Under the pieces are notes generated by a model. That model saw only the letters and a list, made by a program, of their open reading frames with translations, did no database searches and was not told the DNA's origin. From an uncultured Bacteroidales bacterium (lineage in GTDB: Bacteria; Bacteroidota; Bacteroidia; Bacteroidales; Paludibacteraceae), in assembly GCA_934716995.1 (NCBI GenBank), contig CAKUYO010000041.1:1-18141 (forward strand): DNA of 18,141 bases, read 5' to 3'. The position numbers and the translations under genes are program-made. Numbering within the stretch: position 1 is the first letter of the stretch; each line of letters begins with the position of its first letter. Shown here piece after piece: positions 12,623 to 18,141 of this stretch.

Positions 12623-12770
12623 GGGGCGGCACAGCCCCGATCGTCCGAAAAGGACGCAAGGAAACGGGATTGCCTGCCATACACGGTGGCAACACCGTGC
12701 GGCAATACCATTCCTATGCTCGCTAAACGACCGGACAGCCTCTTTCAGCGCTCCCGTTTCGCGTATTGCC
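12623..12770. other. Candidate origin of transfer (oriT)
   Basis: Three perfect hairpins occur in 77 bp upstream of mobC: GGGGC-ggcaca-GCCCC (12623-12638), CGTCC-gaaaa-GGACG (12642-12656) and CACGGTG-gcaa-CACCGTG (12682-12699). The last is followed by GGCAATAC (12701-12708), which is repeated inverted as GTATTGCC at 12763-12770. No convincing gene lies in 12564-13064. Position next to mobC and the repeat density fit an oriT with relaxase/MobC binding repeats. The nick position cannot be named from sequence. Confidence 0.55.
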
Positions 12771-12784
12771 GGGGAAAGAACAGC

Positions 12785-12852
12785 AAAAAAGCCGCTCACA
12801 AAAGAAATACCGAAACCATGCATATGGTCTGTACTTCCTATGTAAGCGGCTT
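12785..12852 (-). terminator. Leftward terminator or attenuator in the mob leader
   Basis: On the - strand a 12-bp stem (plus coordinates 12841-12852 with 12789-12800, one G-T pair) closes a 40-nt loop. The loop contains a smaller hairpin ACCAT-gcat-ATGGT (12815-12828). The stem is followed by TTTTTT. It stands about 100-165 nt after the leftward promoter and before oriT and mobC, so it can stop or gate mob transcription. Confidence 0.6.
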
Positions 12853-12955
12853 ATGCCACAAGCGGGAGAACCCGCAAAAAAATATTTGGTTGAATATGTT
12901 TAACCCTGCCGGGCAATCCTGATACTGGAGGAGTCTGCGCCGATGAAATATTTAT

Positions 12956-12984
12956 AGAATACCACAATTCTTGTCGTTTGTCAA
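12956..12984 (-). promoter_or_regulatory. Leftward promoter toward oriT/mob
   Basis: On the - strand TTGACA (12984-12979), 17 bp, TATTCT (12961-12956). The RNA would start at about 12949 and meet the terminator-like structure at 12785. The small hairpin GCGGG-agaa-CCCGC (12862-12875) lies in the leader. Confidence 0.65.
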
Positions 12985-12999
12985 GACATTTTGGAAAAG

Positions 13000-13085
13000 T
13001 TTTTCGAAAAAAGTTGTCGAACGGTTGCAAATTGTCCGAAAAGAGGACAGAAAGACTTGAAAAATGTTCCATGATATGGTATACT
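13000..13085 (+). promoter_or_regulatory. Promoter of the XRE-hsd operon with operator-like palindromes
   Basis: TTGAAA (13057-13062), 17 bp, TATACT (13080-13085). Between it and the divergent promoter lie the palindrome TTTTTCGAAAAA (13000-13011) and the inverted repeat TGTCC-gaaaaga-GGACA (13033-13049), plausible sites for the adjacent XRE protein. One regulator could control both directions. Confidence 0.6.
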
Positions 13086-13120
13086 ATAAAATGAGAAAAA
13101 CTGAACCCGGAGGAAACCCA

Positions 13121-13423
13121 ATGGATGAACGGCAAAGAGCAACGCTGATCCGCAACATGACCGACAACCTACCCACCCTGCGCAAGCGGATGGACATCTC
13201 GCAGGCGGAGTTTGCCGCGCTGATTGGCGTCAGCCGCAGTACGCTTGCGGCAATCGAAAATCATAAACGCCCCATGACATGGAATATGTTTCTGGCTCTG
13301 CTCCTGATCTTTACGAAGAACAAGGAGACAGACAAGCTATTGAACGCCATGGAGATCTATACAGACGAGCTGAACGGGATTATCAAACACAGAGAACAGG
13401 ACGGAGGACAAAACAATGGCTGA
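13121..13423 (+). CDS. XRE regulator leading the type I RM operon
   Basis: The protein has 100 aa. ATG 13121 has GGAGG seven bases upstream; an ATG at 13064 lies between the promoter boxes and is rejected. A Cro/C1-type helix-turn-helix covers about residues 15-70: NLPTLRKRMDISQAEFAALI, then GVSRSTLAAIENHKRPMTWN and a hydrophobic helix (MFLALLLIFTKN). The C-terminus is a polar helix. Its last 8 bases overlap the hsdM start, so the regulator and methyltransferase are translationally coupled. A controller-like role, timing methylation against restriction after transfer, is a reasonable inference; type I systems rarely need one. Confidence 0.85.
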   Translation: MDERQRATLIRNMTDNLPTLRKRMDISQAEFAALIGVSRSTLAAIENHKRPMTWNMFLALLLIFTKNKETDKLLNAMEIYTDELNGIIKHREQDGGQNNG

Positions 13424-14918
13424 AAAAACAACCGCCGACATCGGCTTTGAAAAACAGATATGGGACGCCGCGTGCGTGCTGCGCGGGAATATGGATGCCT
13501 CGGAATACAAAAATGTGGTGTTGGGGCTGATTTTCTTAAAATACATCTCCGACCGCTTCGAGGAGAAACACCGTGAGCTGGTCGCGGAAGGCGACGGCTT
13601 TGAGGAGGACATCGACGAATACACCTCCGAGGGGATTTTCTTTGTGCCGCAAGGCGCGCGGTGGAGTGACATTGCCGCCAAGGCGCACACACCGGAAATC
13701 GGCACGGCGATTGACGAGGCAATGCGTGCTATCGAGAAGGACAACAAGCGCCTGAAGGACATTCTACCGAAAAACTTTGCCCGCCCGGAGCTGGACAAGC
13801 GGCGGCTGGGCGAGGTGGTCGATCTTTTCACCAACATCCGCATGATCGAGCACGGGGACGAAAAGGACATTCTCGGCAGAACCTACGAATACTGCCTTTC
13901 CAAATTTGCCGAGCAGGAGGGCAAGCTGGCGGGCGAATTCTACACGCCGTCCTGCGTGGTGCGCACACTGGTGGAAGTCCTGCAACCCTATCACGGGCGG
14001 GTGTATGACCCCTGCTGCGGGAGCGGCGGAATGTTTGTGCAGTCGGCGAAATTTGTCGAGAGCCACAGCGGCAATATCAACGACATTTCGGTCTACGGGC
14101 AGGATTCCAATCCCACCACATGGAAAATGGCGCAGATGAACCTTGCCATTCGCGGCATTGACGCCGACCTCGGCAAATTCAACGCCGATACTTTCTTCAA
14201 CGATTGCCACCCGACCCTGCGCGCGGATTTCATCATGGCAAACCCGCCGTTCAACCTCTCGGACTGGGGCGCGGACAAACTGGCGGACGATGTGCGGTGG
14301 GAATATGGCACGCCACCTGCAGGAAATGCAAACTTTGCCTGGCTTCAGCACATGATTCATCACTTGGCAGAGAACGGGCGCATCGGCATGGTGCTGGCGA
14401 ACGGCTCGCTGTCCTCGCAGTCGGGCGGGGAGGGTGAAATCCGCAAAAATATCATCAACGCGGATTTGGTGGACTGCATCGTTGCCATGCCGACGCAGCT
14501 GTTCTATACCACGCAGATTCCGGTCTCGCTGTGGTTCCTCATCAAAGGCAAAAAGCAACCGGGCAAAACGCTGTTTATCGACGCGCGCAAGCTCGGCACG
14601 ATGGTCTCGCGCAAGAACCGCGAGCTGACCGACGCGGACATCCGGAGGATTGCCGACACCTACAACGCCTTTGCGGACGGCACGCTGACCGACCAAAAGG
14701 GCTTTTGCGCCGTGGCGACCACGGAGGACATCGCAAAGCAGGACTACATTCTCACCCCGGGGCGGTATGTCGGCATTGAGGAGCAGGCGGACGACGGCGA
14801 ACCGTTTGACGACAAGATGAAGCGCCTGACCGGAGAACTCGCCGGGCTGTTTGAGAAGTCGCACGAGCTGGAACAGGAGATACGCGAGAAACTGGGGGCG
14901 ATTGGATATGAAGTCTGA
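13416..14918 (+). CDS. hsdM: Type I restriction-modification methyltransferase subunit
   Basis: The protein has 500 aa. GGAGG precedes the ATG at a suitable distance. The N-terminal HsdM helical domain (KQIWDAACVLRGNMDASEYK, then LGLIFLKYISDRFEE) is followed by the N6-adenine methyltransferase core: SAM motif I D198-P-C-C-G-S-G-G and catalytic N276-P-P-F. It is full length for HsdM. Two copies join HsdS to form the methylase, and with HsdR the nuclease. The coding sequence is GC-rich, like hsdR at the far end and unlike hsdS and the gene after it. It overlaps hsdS by 11 bp. Confidence 0.96.
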   Translation: MAEKTTADIGFEKQIWDAACVLRGNMDASEYKNVVLGLIFLKYISDRFEEKHRELVAEGDGFEEDIDEYTSEGIFFVPQGARWSDIAAKAHTPEIGTAIDEAMRAIEKDNKRLKDILPKNFARPELDKRRLGEVVDLFTNIRMIEHGDEKDILGRTYEYCLSKFAEQEGKLAGEFYTPSCVVRTLVEVLQPYHGRVYDPCCGSGGMFVQSAKFVESHSGNINDISVYGQDSNPTTWKMAQMNLAIRGIDADLGKFNADTFFNDCHPTLRADFIMANPPFNLSDWGADKLADDVRWEYGTPPAGNANFAWLQHMIHHLAENGRIGMVLANGSLSSQSGGEGEIRKNIINADLVDCIVAMPTQLFYTTQIPVSLWFLIKGKKQPGKTLFIDARKLGTMVSRKNRELTDADIRRIADTYNAFADGTLTDQKGFCAVATTEDIAKQDYILTPGRYVGIEEQADDGEPFDDKMKRLTGELAGLFEKSHELEQEIREKLGAIGYEV

Positions 14919-16026
14919 TTGGCAAGTGAAAAAATTAGGTGACATTGTAGAGTTCAATCCCACAGAACGGCTTCCCAATGGTGCTATTGCCAAAAAAATA
15001 TCCATGGATATGCTTCAACCATTTACAAAAGATATTTTTCAGTATGAACTACAGCCTTATAATGGGGGAGCAAAATTTCGCAATGGCGATACAATCATGG
15101 CAAGGATTACGCCGTGCTTGGAAAATGGGAAAGTATCAAAAGTCAATATTTTGACCAAAGATGAAGTTGGATTTGGTTCCACGGAATATATAGTGTTGCG
15201 AGCCATTCCTAATGTTAGCGATCCCGATTTTATTTATTATTTAACCATAAGCGATTTAGTTAGAGCACCTGCAATAAAATCAATGGTAGGATCGTCAGGA
15301 AGACAGAGAGTACAGCAAAATGTTCTTGAAACTTTGGAATTGCCCCTCCCGCCTTATGACGAACAAAAGAAAATCGCCGCCATTCTTTCTGCGCTGGACG
15401 AAAAAATCGCAACAAATCGGGAGATAAACGATAATTTAGAGCAGCAAGCTGCATCACTTTATTTCTCAATGTTTGTTTCTTACGACTACTATGCCAATAT
15501 GGAGTTTGAAGACTCTGAATTTGGACGGATTCCAAAGGGATGGCAGGTGCTTTCTCTCGATGATGTTACAATTAACATTCGAGATCGAGTTCATAACAAT
15601 AATTATCGTGTTTTATCTGCTCTCAATTCTGGAATTCTTCAGCCCTCAGATGAGTATTTCACAAAACAGGTATTTAGCAAAGATATCAGCAATTATATAA
15701 TTGTAGCAGAAAACGACTTTGCGTATAACCCGGCAAGAGTCAATATCGGTTCCTTGGGAATTAACGATTTGGGGTATACTGGATGCGTGAGTCCTGTTTA
15801 CGTTGTTTTTCGCACGGAAAACAACTATCAGAATTTTATGCGTTTCTTCGTAAAAAGCAAGCGTTTTCAAGAGGAAGTTAAAACACGCGCTTCGGGATCT
15901 GTCCGACAGGCTATGAATTACGCTGATTTCAGTTTGATTCGCTTAGTGTATCCCCCAAAAAGTGCCATTAATGAATTCAATGATATGGTCGAACCAATTT
16001 GGAAAAACATAAAGCACTTGCGGTAA
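14908..16026 (+). CDS. hsdS: Type I RM specificity subunit, cut short by in-frame TAA
   Basis: ATG 14908 (372 aa to the stop) overlaps the hsdM end; an upstream start at 14851 inside hsdM is unlikely. Target recognition domain 1 spans about residues 1-150 (WQVKKLGDIVEFNPTERLPN at the start). A conserved central helix follows (PLPPYDEQKKIAAILSALDE, then KIATNREINDNLEQQAASLY), then domain 2 beginning at IPKGWQVLSLDDV (about 210-350). The expected second conserved helix begins at INEFNDMVEPIWKNIKHLR, where TAA 16024-16026 stops it. The same frame continues with the missing end of a normal HsdS (see 16027-16113); without the stop the protein would be 401 aa, the usual size. The protein may be partly functional, since both recognition domains are present, but the second HsdM-docking helix is damaged. 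AT-rich compared with hsdM. Confidence 0.92.
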   Translation: MKSDWQVKKLGDIVEFNPTERLPNGAIAKKISMDMLQPFTKDIFQYELQPYNGGAKFRNGDTIMARITPCLENGKVSKVNILTKDEVGFGSTEYIVLRAIPNVSDPDFIYYLTISDLVRAPAIKSMVGSSGRQRVQQNVLETLELPLPPYDEQKKIAAILSALDEKIATNREINDNLEQQAASLYFSMFVSYDYYANMEFEDSEFGRIPKGWQVLSLDDVTINIRDRVHNNNYRVLSALNSGILQPSDEYFTKQVFSKDISNYIIVAENDFAYNPARVNIGSLGINDLGYTGCVSPVYVVFRTENNYQNFMRFFVKSKRFQEEVKTRASGSVRQAMNYADFSLIRLVYPPKSAINEFNDMVEPIWKNIKHLR

Positions 16027-16113
16027 GAAAACGAAAAACTATCCGAGTTACGTGACTCTCTTTTGTCCAAGCTTATGTCAGGCGAAATAGATGTCTCCGC
16101 CGTCCAACTCTAA
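16027..16113 (+). pseudogene. Untranslated C-terminal tail of hsdS beyond the premature stop
   Basis: In frame with hsdS, the 28 codons after TAA 16024-16026 read ENEKLSELRDSLLSKLMSGE, then IDVSAVQL, and end at TAA 16111-16113. 'LRDSLLSKLMSGEID' is the classic end of HsdS proteins, so the earlier TAA is a point nonsense change, most simply CAA (Gln) to TAA. Confidence 0.85.
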
Positions 16114-16143
16114 GCCGCTAAATTATCGTTTATGGGAGAATCT

Positions 16144-17274
16144 ATGAAAATAAAGTCAGAGGACTATATAAGCCAAATTTGTGAATTACAAGGTATTCCT
16201 CCGTTCACTAAAAAAATGTCATTCTATTATGACGAAACTGGAAACTGCAGGAAGTTTTCCTTAAAAAACGGCGAAATAAACGATCCGGAAGCAATTGAAA
16301 AAGATTTTATTTTGGGCGGGATTGCTTTTGAAGACGGAAATTTCCCAGATGTGGATATCCTTTTTTCAAAATTAAGGTTACAGCCCACCCAAAAAGAATT
16401 GAAATACAAGCATCTTGCAGGAAAAAGTGAATCATTTGTCGAAGTCGTTGGAAATAAACGCGTAACAACTTTTCTTAATTGGTTGATTGATAATAAAGTG
16501 TATATTCATTTTTCGATCTTAAATAACCTTTATTATTCTTTGGTGGATTTTGTTGATTCATTGTATGAAACTCATAAACAAGTTCTGCCAATAATTGAGA
16601 AAAATCTAAAATCAGCTTTATATCGTTTTGTCCGTCAACACAGAGAATATTTGCTCCCTTTTCTTAGCAAATATGATTATCCGAATATAGCATCTGACAA
16701 AGTAACCGAGTTTTCATATAACTTCGCTAATTTTATACAAGATAATAACGATGATTCAACTGAAGAAGGCTTTTTTCTTGAAACATTTCGTCAAATGCTA
16801 AAAACAGCGGGTAGATCCGGCAAATTGATTTTTATTCAAGATAATGAGTCTGAAACACTAATAGAAGAATACTATCTGTTTTATCATGAGCGCTACGCAC
16901 TTTTTCCCAATTCAAAACACATTTTCGATGAAGAAGCAGAAGTTCAAAAGAAACTTGAATCTGTTCAAACATCGTACCGTGGAAAAGAATTAAAAAATTT
17001 TTATTTTGCCAAATCGACAGAAAATCAATATATTCAAATTTCTGATGCTTTCATTGGTTTGTTAGGTCATCTATTCTTCTTTTTGGATACACTTGACGAA
17101 GACAGAATTTTACAAATCAATGATGAAAAACACCATTCTGCTAAAGAAAATATTAGAAAAATAGGATTGTTGATTAATCGCTCTAACGAGTTAAGTCCAC
17201 TTTTGATTAAAAATTGCAACGATATCAATCTTATTAGGGAACGAGAGGAAAAAATATATCTCTTAGGACAATAG
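16144..17274 (+). CDS. DUF3800-like protein between hsdS and hsdR
   Basis: The protein has 376 aa. ATG 16144 has GGGAG five bases upstream; ATG 16132 lacks a ribosome site. The N-terminus shows SFYYD30-E31-TGNCRKF followed by FILGGIAFED, matching the 'YxDExG...fvlgg' opening of DUF3800, an RNase H-like fold. Near the C-terminus YIQISDAFIGLLGHL matches the 'iQlaDliag' acidic motif of that family. The family has no settled activity; a nuclease-like role is suggested by the fold and acidic residues. Many DUF3800 genes sit in restriction or defence loci. The middle (residues ~80-300) is not recognised. It is AT-rich like hsdS and apparently travelled with it into the RM operon. No own promoter is obvious. 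Confidence 0.72.
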   Translation: MKIKSEDYISQICELQGIPPFTKKMSFYYDETGNCRKFSLKNGEINDPEAIEKDFILGGIAFEDGNFPDVDILFSKLRLQPTQKELKYKHLAGKSESFVEVVGNKRVTTFLNWLIDNKVYIHFSILNNLYYSLVDFVDSLYETHKQVLPIIEKNLKSALYRFVRQHREYLLPFLSKYDYPNIASDKVTEFSYNFANFIQDNNDDSTEEGFFLETFRQMLKTAGRSGKLIFIQDNESETLIEEYYLFYHERYALFPNSKHIFDEEAEVQKKLESVQTSYRGKELKNFYFAKSTENQYIQISDAFIGLLGHLFFFLDTLDEDRILQINDEKHHSAKENIRKIGLLINRSNELSPLLIKNCNDINLIREREEKIYLLGQ

Positions 17275-17309
17275 TCCGAATGTATTAAAAGGAAATACGG
17301 AGGTTCACC

Positions 17310-18141
17310 ATGTCTTTCACCGAATCTACATACGAAAATGCCGTAATACAACTGTTTGAAGGCATGGGCTACACGCATATCTACGCGCCGGACATGGGGC
17401 GGGCGGACTTTTCCGACCCGCTCATGGGTGGCGTTTTGCGTGACGCGCTGGTTCGCATCAATCGCGGCTTGCCGGTGGAGGCTATCGGTGAGGCACTCTC
17501 CAAAATCCGCAACTTTGAGGGCGGCAGTCTCGTGGAGAAGAACCGCGTCTTTACGGGCTATTTGCAGGACGGCGTGGAGGTCAACTATACCGTGGGTGGC
17601 GAGACCCGCGCGGCGCTCGTGCGTCTTGTGGACTTCGAGAAGCCGGAAAACAATGATTTCGCGGTGGTCAATCAGTATACCTACATCGAAAACGGCAACA
17701 ACCGCCGCCCCGATATCATCCTGTTTGTCAACGGTCTGCCGCTCGTTTTGATGGAACTCAAAAGCCCCGCCAAAGAGGACGCCGGCGCCGAGGACGCCTA
17801 CAACCAGCTGCGCAACTATATGCAGGACATCCCGTCCCTGTTCATCTACAACGCCGTCTGCGTTATCAGCGACCTTTCCACCAACCGCGCGGGCACCATC
17901 ACCTCCGGCTTTGACCGCTTTATGGAGTGGAAAACTAAGGACGGCAGATACGAAAACACTGCCTATGCGCAGTTTGACACCTTTTACGAGGGGATGTTCC
18001 CGAAAGCCCGTCTGCTCGACATTCTGAAAAATTTTATCTGCTTCTCGGGGGACGCGCAGAAGCAGATCAAGATTTTAGCGGGTTACCACCAATATTTCGC
18101 CGTGCGCAAAGCCGTTGAAAAAGCCGTTGTCGCAACCAAAA
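17310..18141 (+). CDS. hsdR: Type I restriction endonuclease subunit, N-terminal part (runs off the window)
   Basis: ATG 17310 has ACGGAGG upstream; 277 codons are visible without a stop, so the gene continues past 18141. The start (MSFTESTYENAVIQLFEGMG) and the nuclease core R-R-P-D135-IILFVNG...E149-L-K151 are the PD-(D/E)xK domain of HsdR that cuts DNA after translocation. The helicase motor lies outside the window (a complete HsdR is about 1000 aa). The visible part is intact and GC-rich, so the restriction gene shows no sign of decay, in contrast to hsdS. Confidence 0.93.
   Translation, partial: MSFTESTYENAVIQLFEGMGYTHIYAPDMGRADFSDPLMGGVLRDALVRINRGLPVEAIGEALSKIRNFEGGSLVEKNRVFTGYLQDGVEVNYTVGGETRAALVRLVDFEKPENNDFAVVNQYTYIENGNNRRPDIILFVNGLPLVLMELKSPAKEDAGAEDAYNQLRNYMQDIPSLFIYNAVCVISDLSTNRAGTITSGFDRFMEWKTKDGRYENTAYAQFDTFYEGMFPKARLLDILKNFICFSGDAQKQIKILAGYHQYFAVRKAVEKAVVATK

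Noticed and set aside
12427..12922. Open frames on the + strand across mobC and the oriT region
   Set aside because: They cross the hairpin cluster and terminator, lack ribosome sites and show no family resemblance.
13064..13120. Longer start for the XRE gene before hsdM
   Set aside because: The ATG at 13064 lies between the -35 and -10 of the promoter, so it would not be transcribed.
13764..15005. Long open frame on the - strand opposite hsdM (413 codons)
   Set aside because: It is a shadow of the GC-rich hsdM codon pattern, matches no family and has no ribosome site or promoter.
6700..16113. Genome-wide reassignment of TAA to glutamine
   Set aside because: fic, mobC, integrase 2 and hipT end properly at TAA after full-length proteins, so TAA works as a stop here.
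1..18141. CRISPR array
   Set aside because: No regularly spaced repeats of 23-40 nt are visible; the repeats present are short operator or arm-type motifs.

Overview
The window reads as a stack of mobile-element cargo from a Gram-positive, probably gut Clostridia (Oscillospiraceae/Lachnospiraceae-like) genome. The reasons are strong AGGAGG-type ribosome binding sites, TTGACA-17-TATAAT promoters, three Firmicutes-type tyrosine recombinases, a Tn1549-like MOBP relaxase/MobC set and a mosaic of GC-rich backbone and AT-rich cargo. No ribosomal or core-metabolic gene is present. The taxonomic placement is inference.

Region 1 (1-5020, + strand): two tyrosine recombinases overlap by 31 bp (80-2697). 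They are followed by separately promoted cassettes: an AT-rich protein with a C-terminal HEPN-like RNALIH motif (2766-3905), a 71-aa XRE repressor with a structured leader (3967-4182), and an operon of an HNH-motif protein with two tiny proteins (4274-4958). Promoters sit inside or just after the preceding gene.

Region 2 (5020-5570): no gene. It holds a 45-nt 3' half of a tRNA-Pro(GGG) on the - strand (5260-5216), followed by a good terminator and surrounded by CGCACC motifs. It looks like an attachment site, with the crossover in the anticodon loop.

Region 3 (5570-8440): a HipBST-type three-gene toxin-antitoxin operon on the - strand, hipB-hipS-hipT. hipS carries an in-frame TAA, while the HipT kinase looks intact. 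An 18-bp operator (TATACC-N6-GGTATA) sits inside and upstream of the hip promoter. A second pair with the same phasing lies 1.3 kb away, beyond a divergent HTH-Fic AMPylase gene.

Region 4 (8463-12800, - strand): an integrative mobilizable module, mobC - MOBP relaxase - HTH protein - integrase - excisionase-like protein, with overlapping genes and a hairpin-rich oriT candidate upstream of mobC.

Region 5 (12800-18141): a divergent promoter region with operator-like palindromes, then a type I restriction-modification operon: XRE regulator - hsdM - hsdS - DUF3800-like protein - hsdR (cut by the window edge). hsdS has an in-frame TAA that removes its last ~28 residues. hsdS and the DUF3800-like gene are AT-rich between GC-rich hsdM and hsdR, suggesting replacement of the specificity block.

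Overall the window is a defence and addiction island (HEPN, HipBST, Fic, type I RM, DUF3800-like) carried with recombination and mobilization genes. The two premature TAA codons, the duplicated hip operator and the tRNA scar are its most unusual points.
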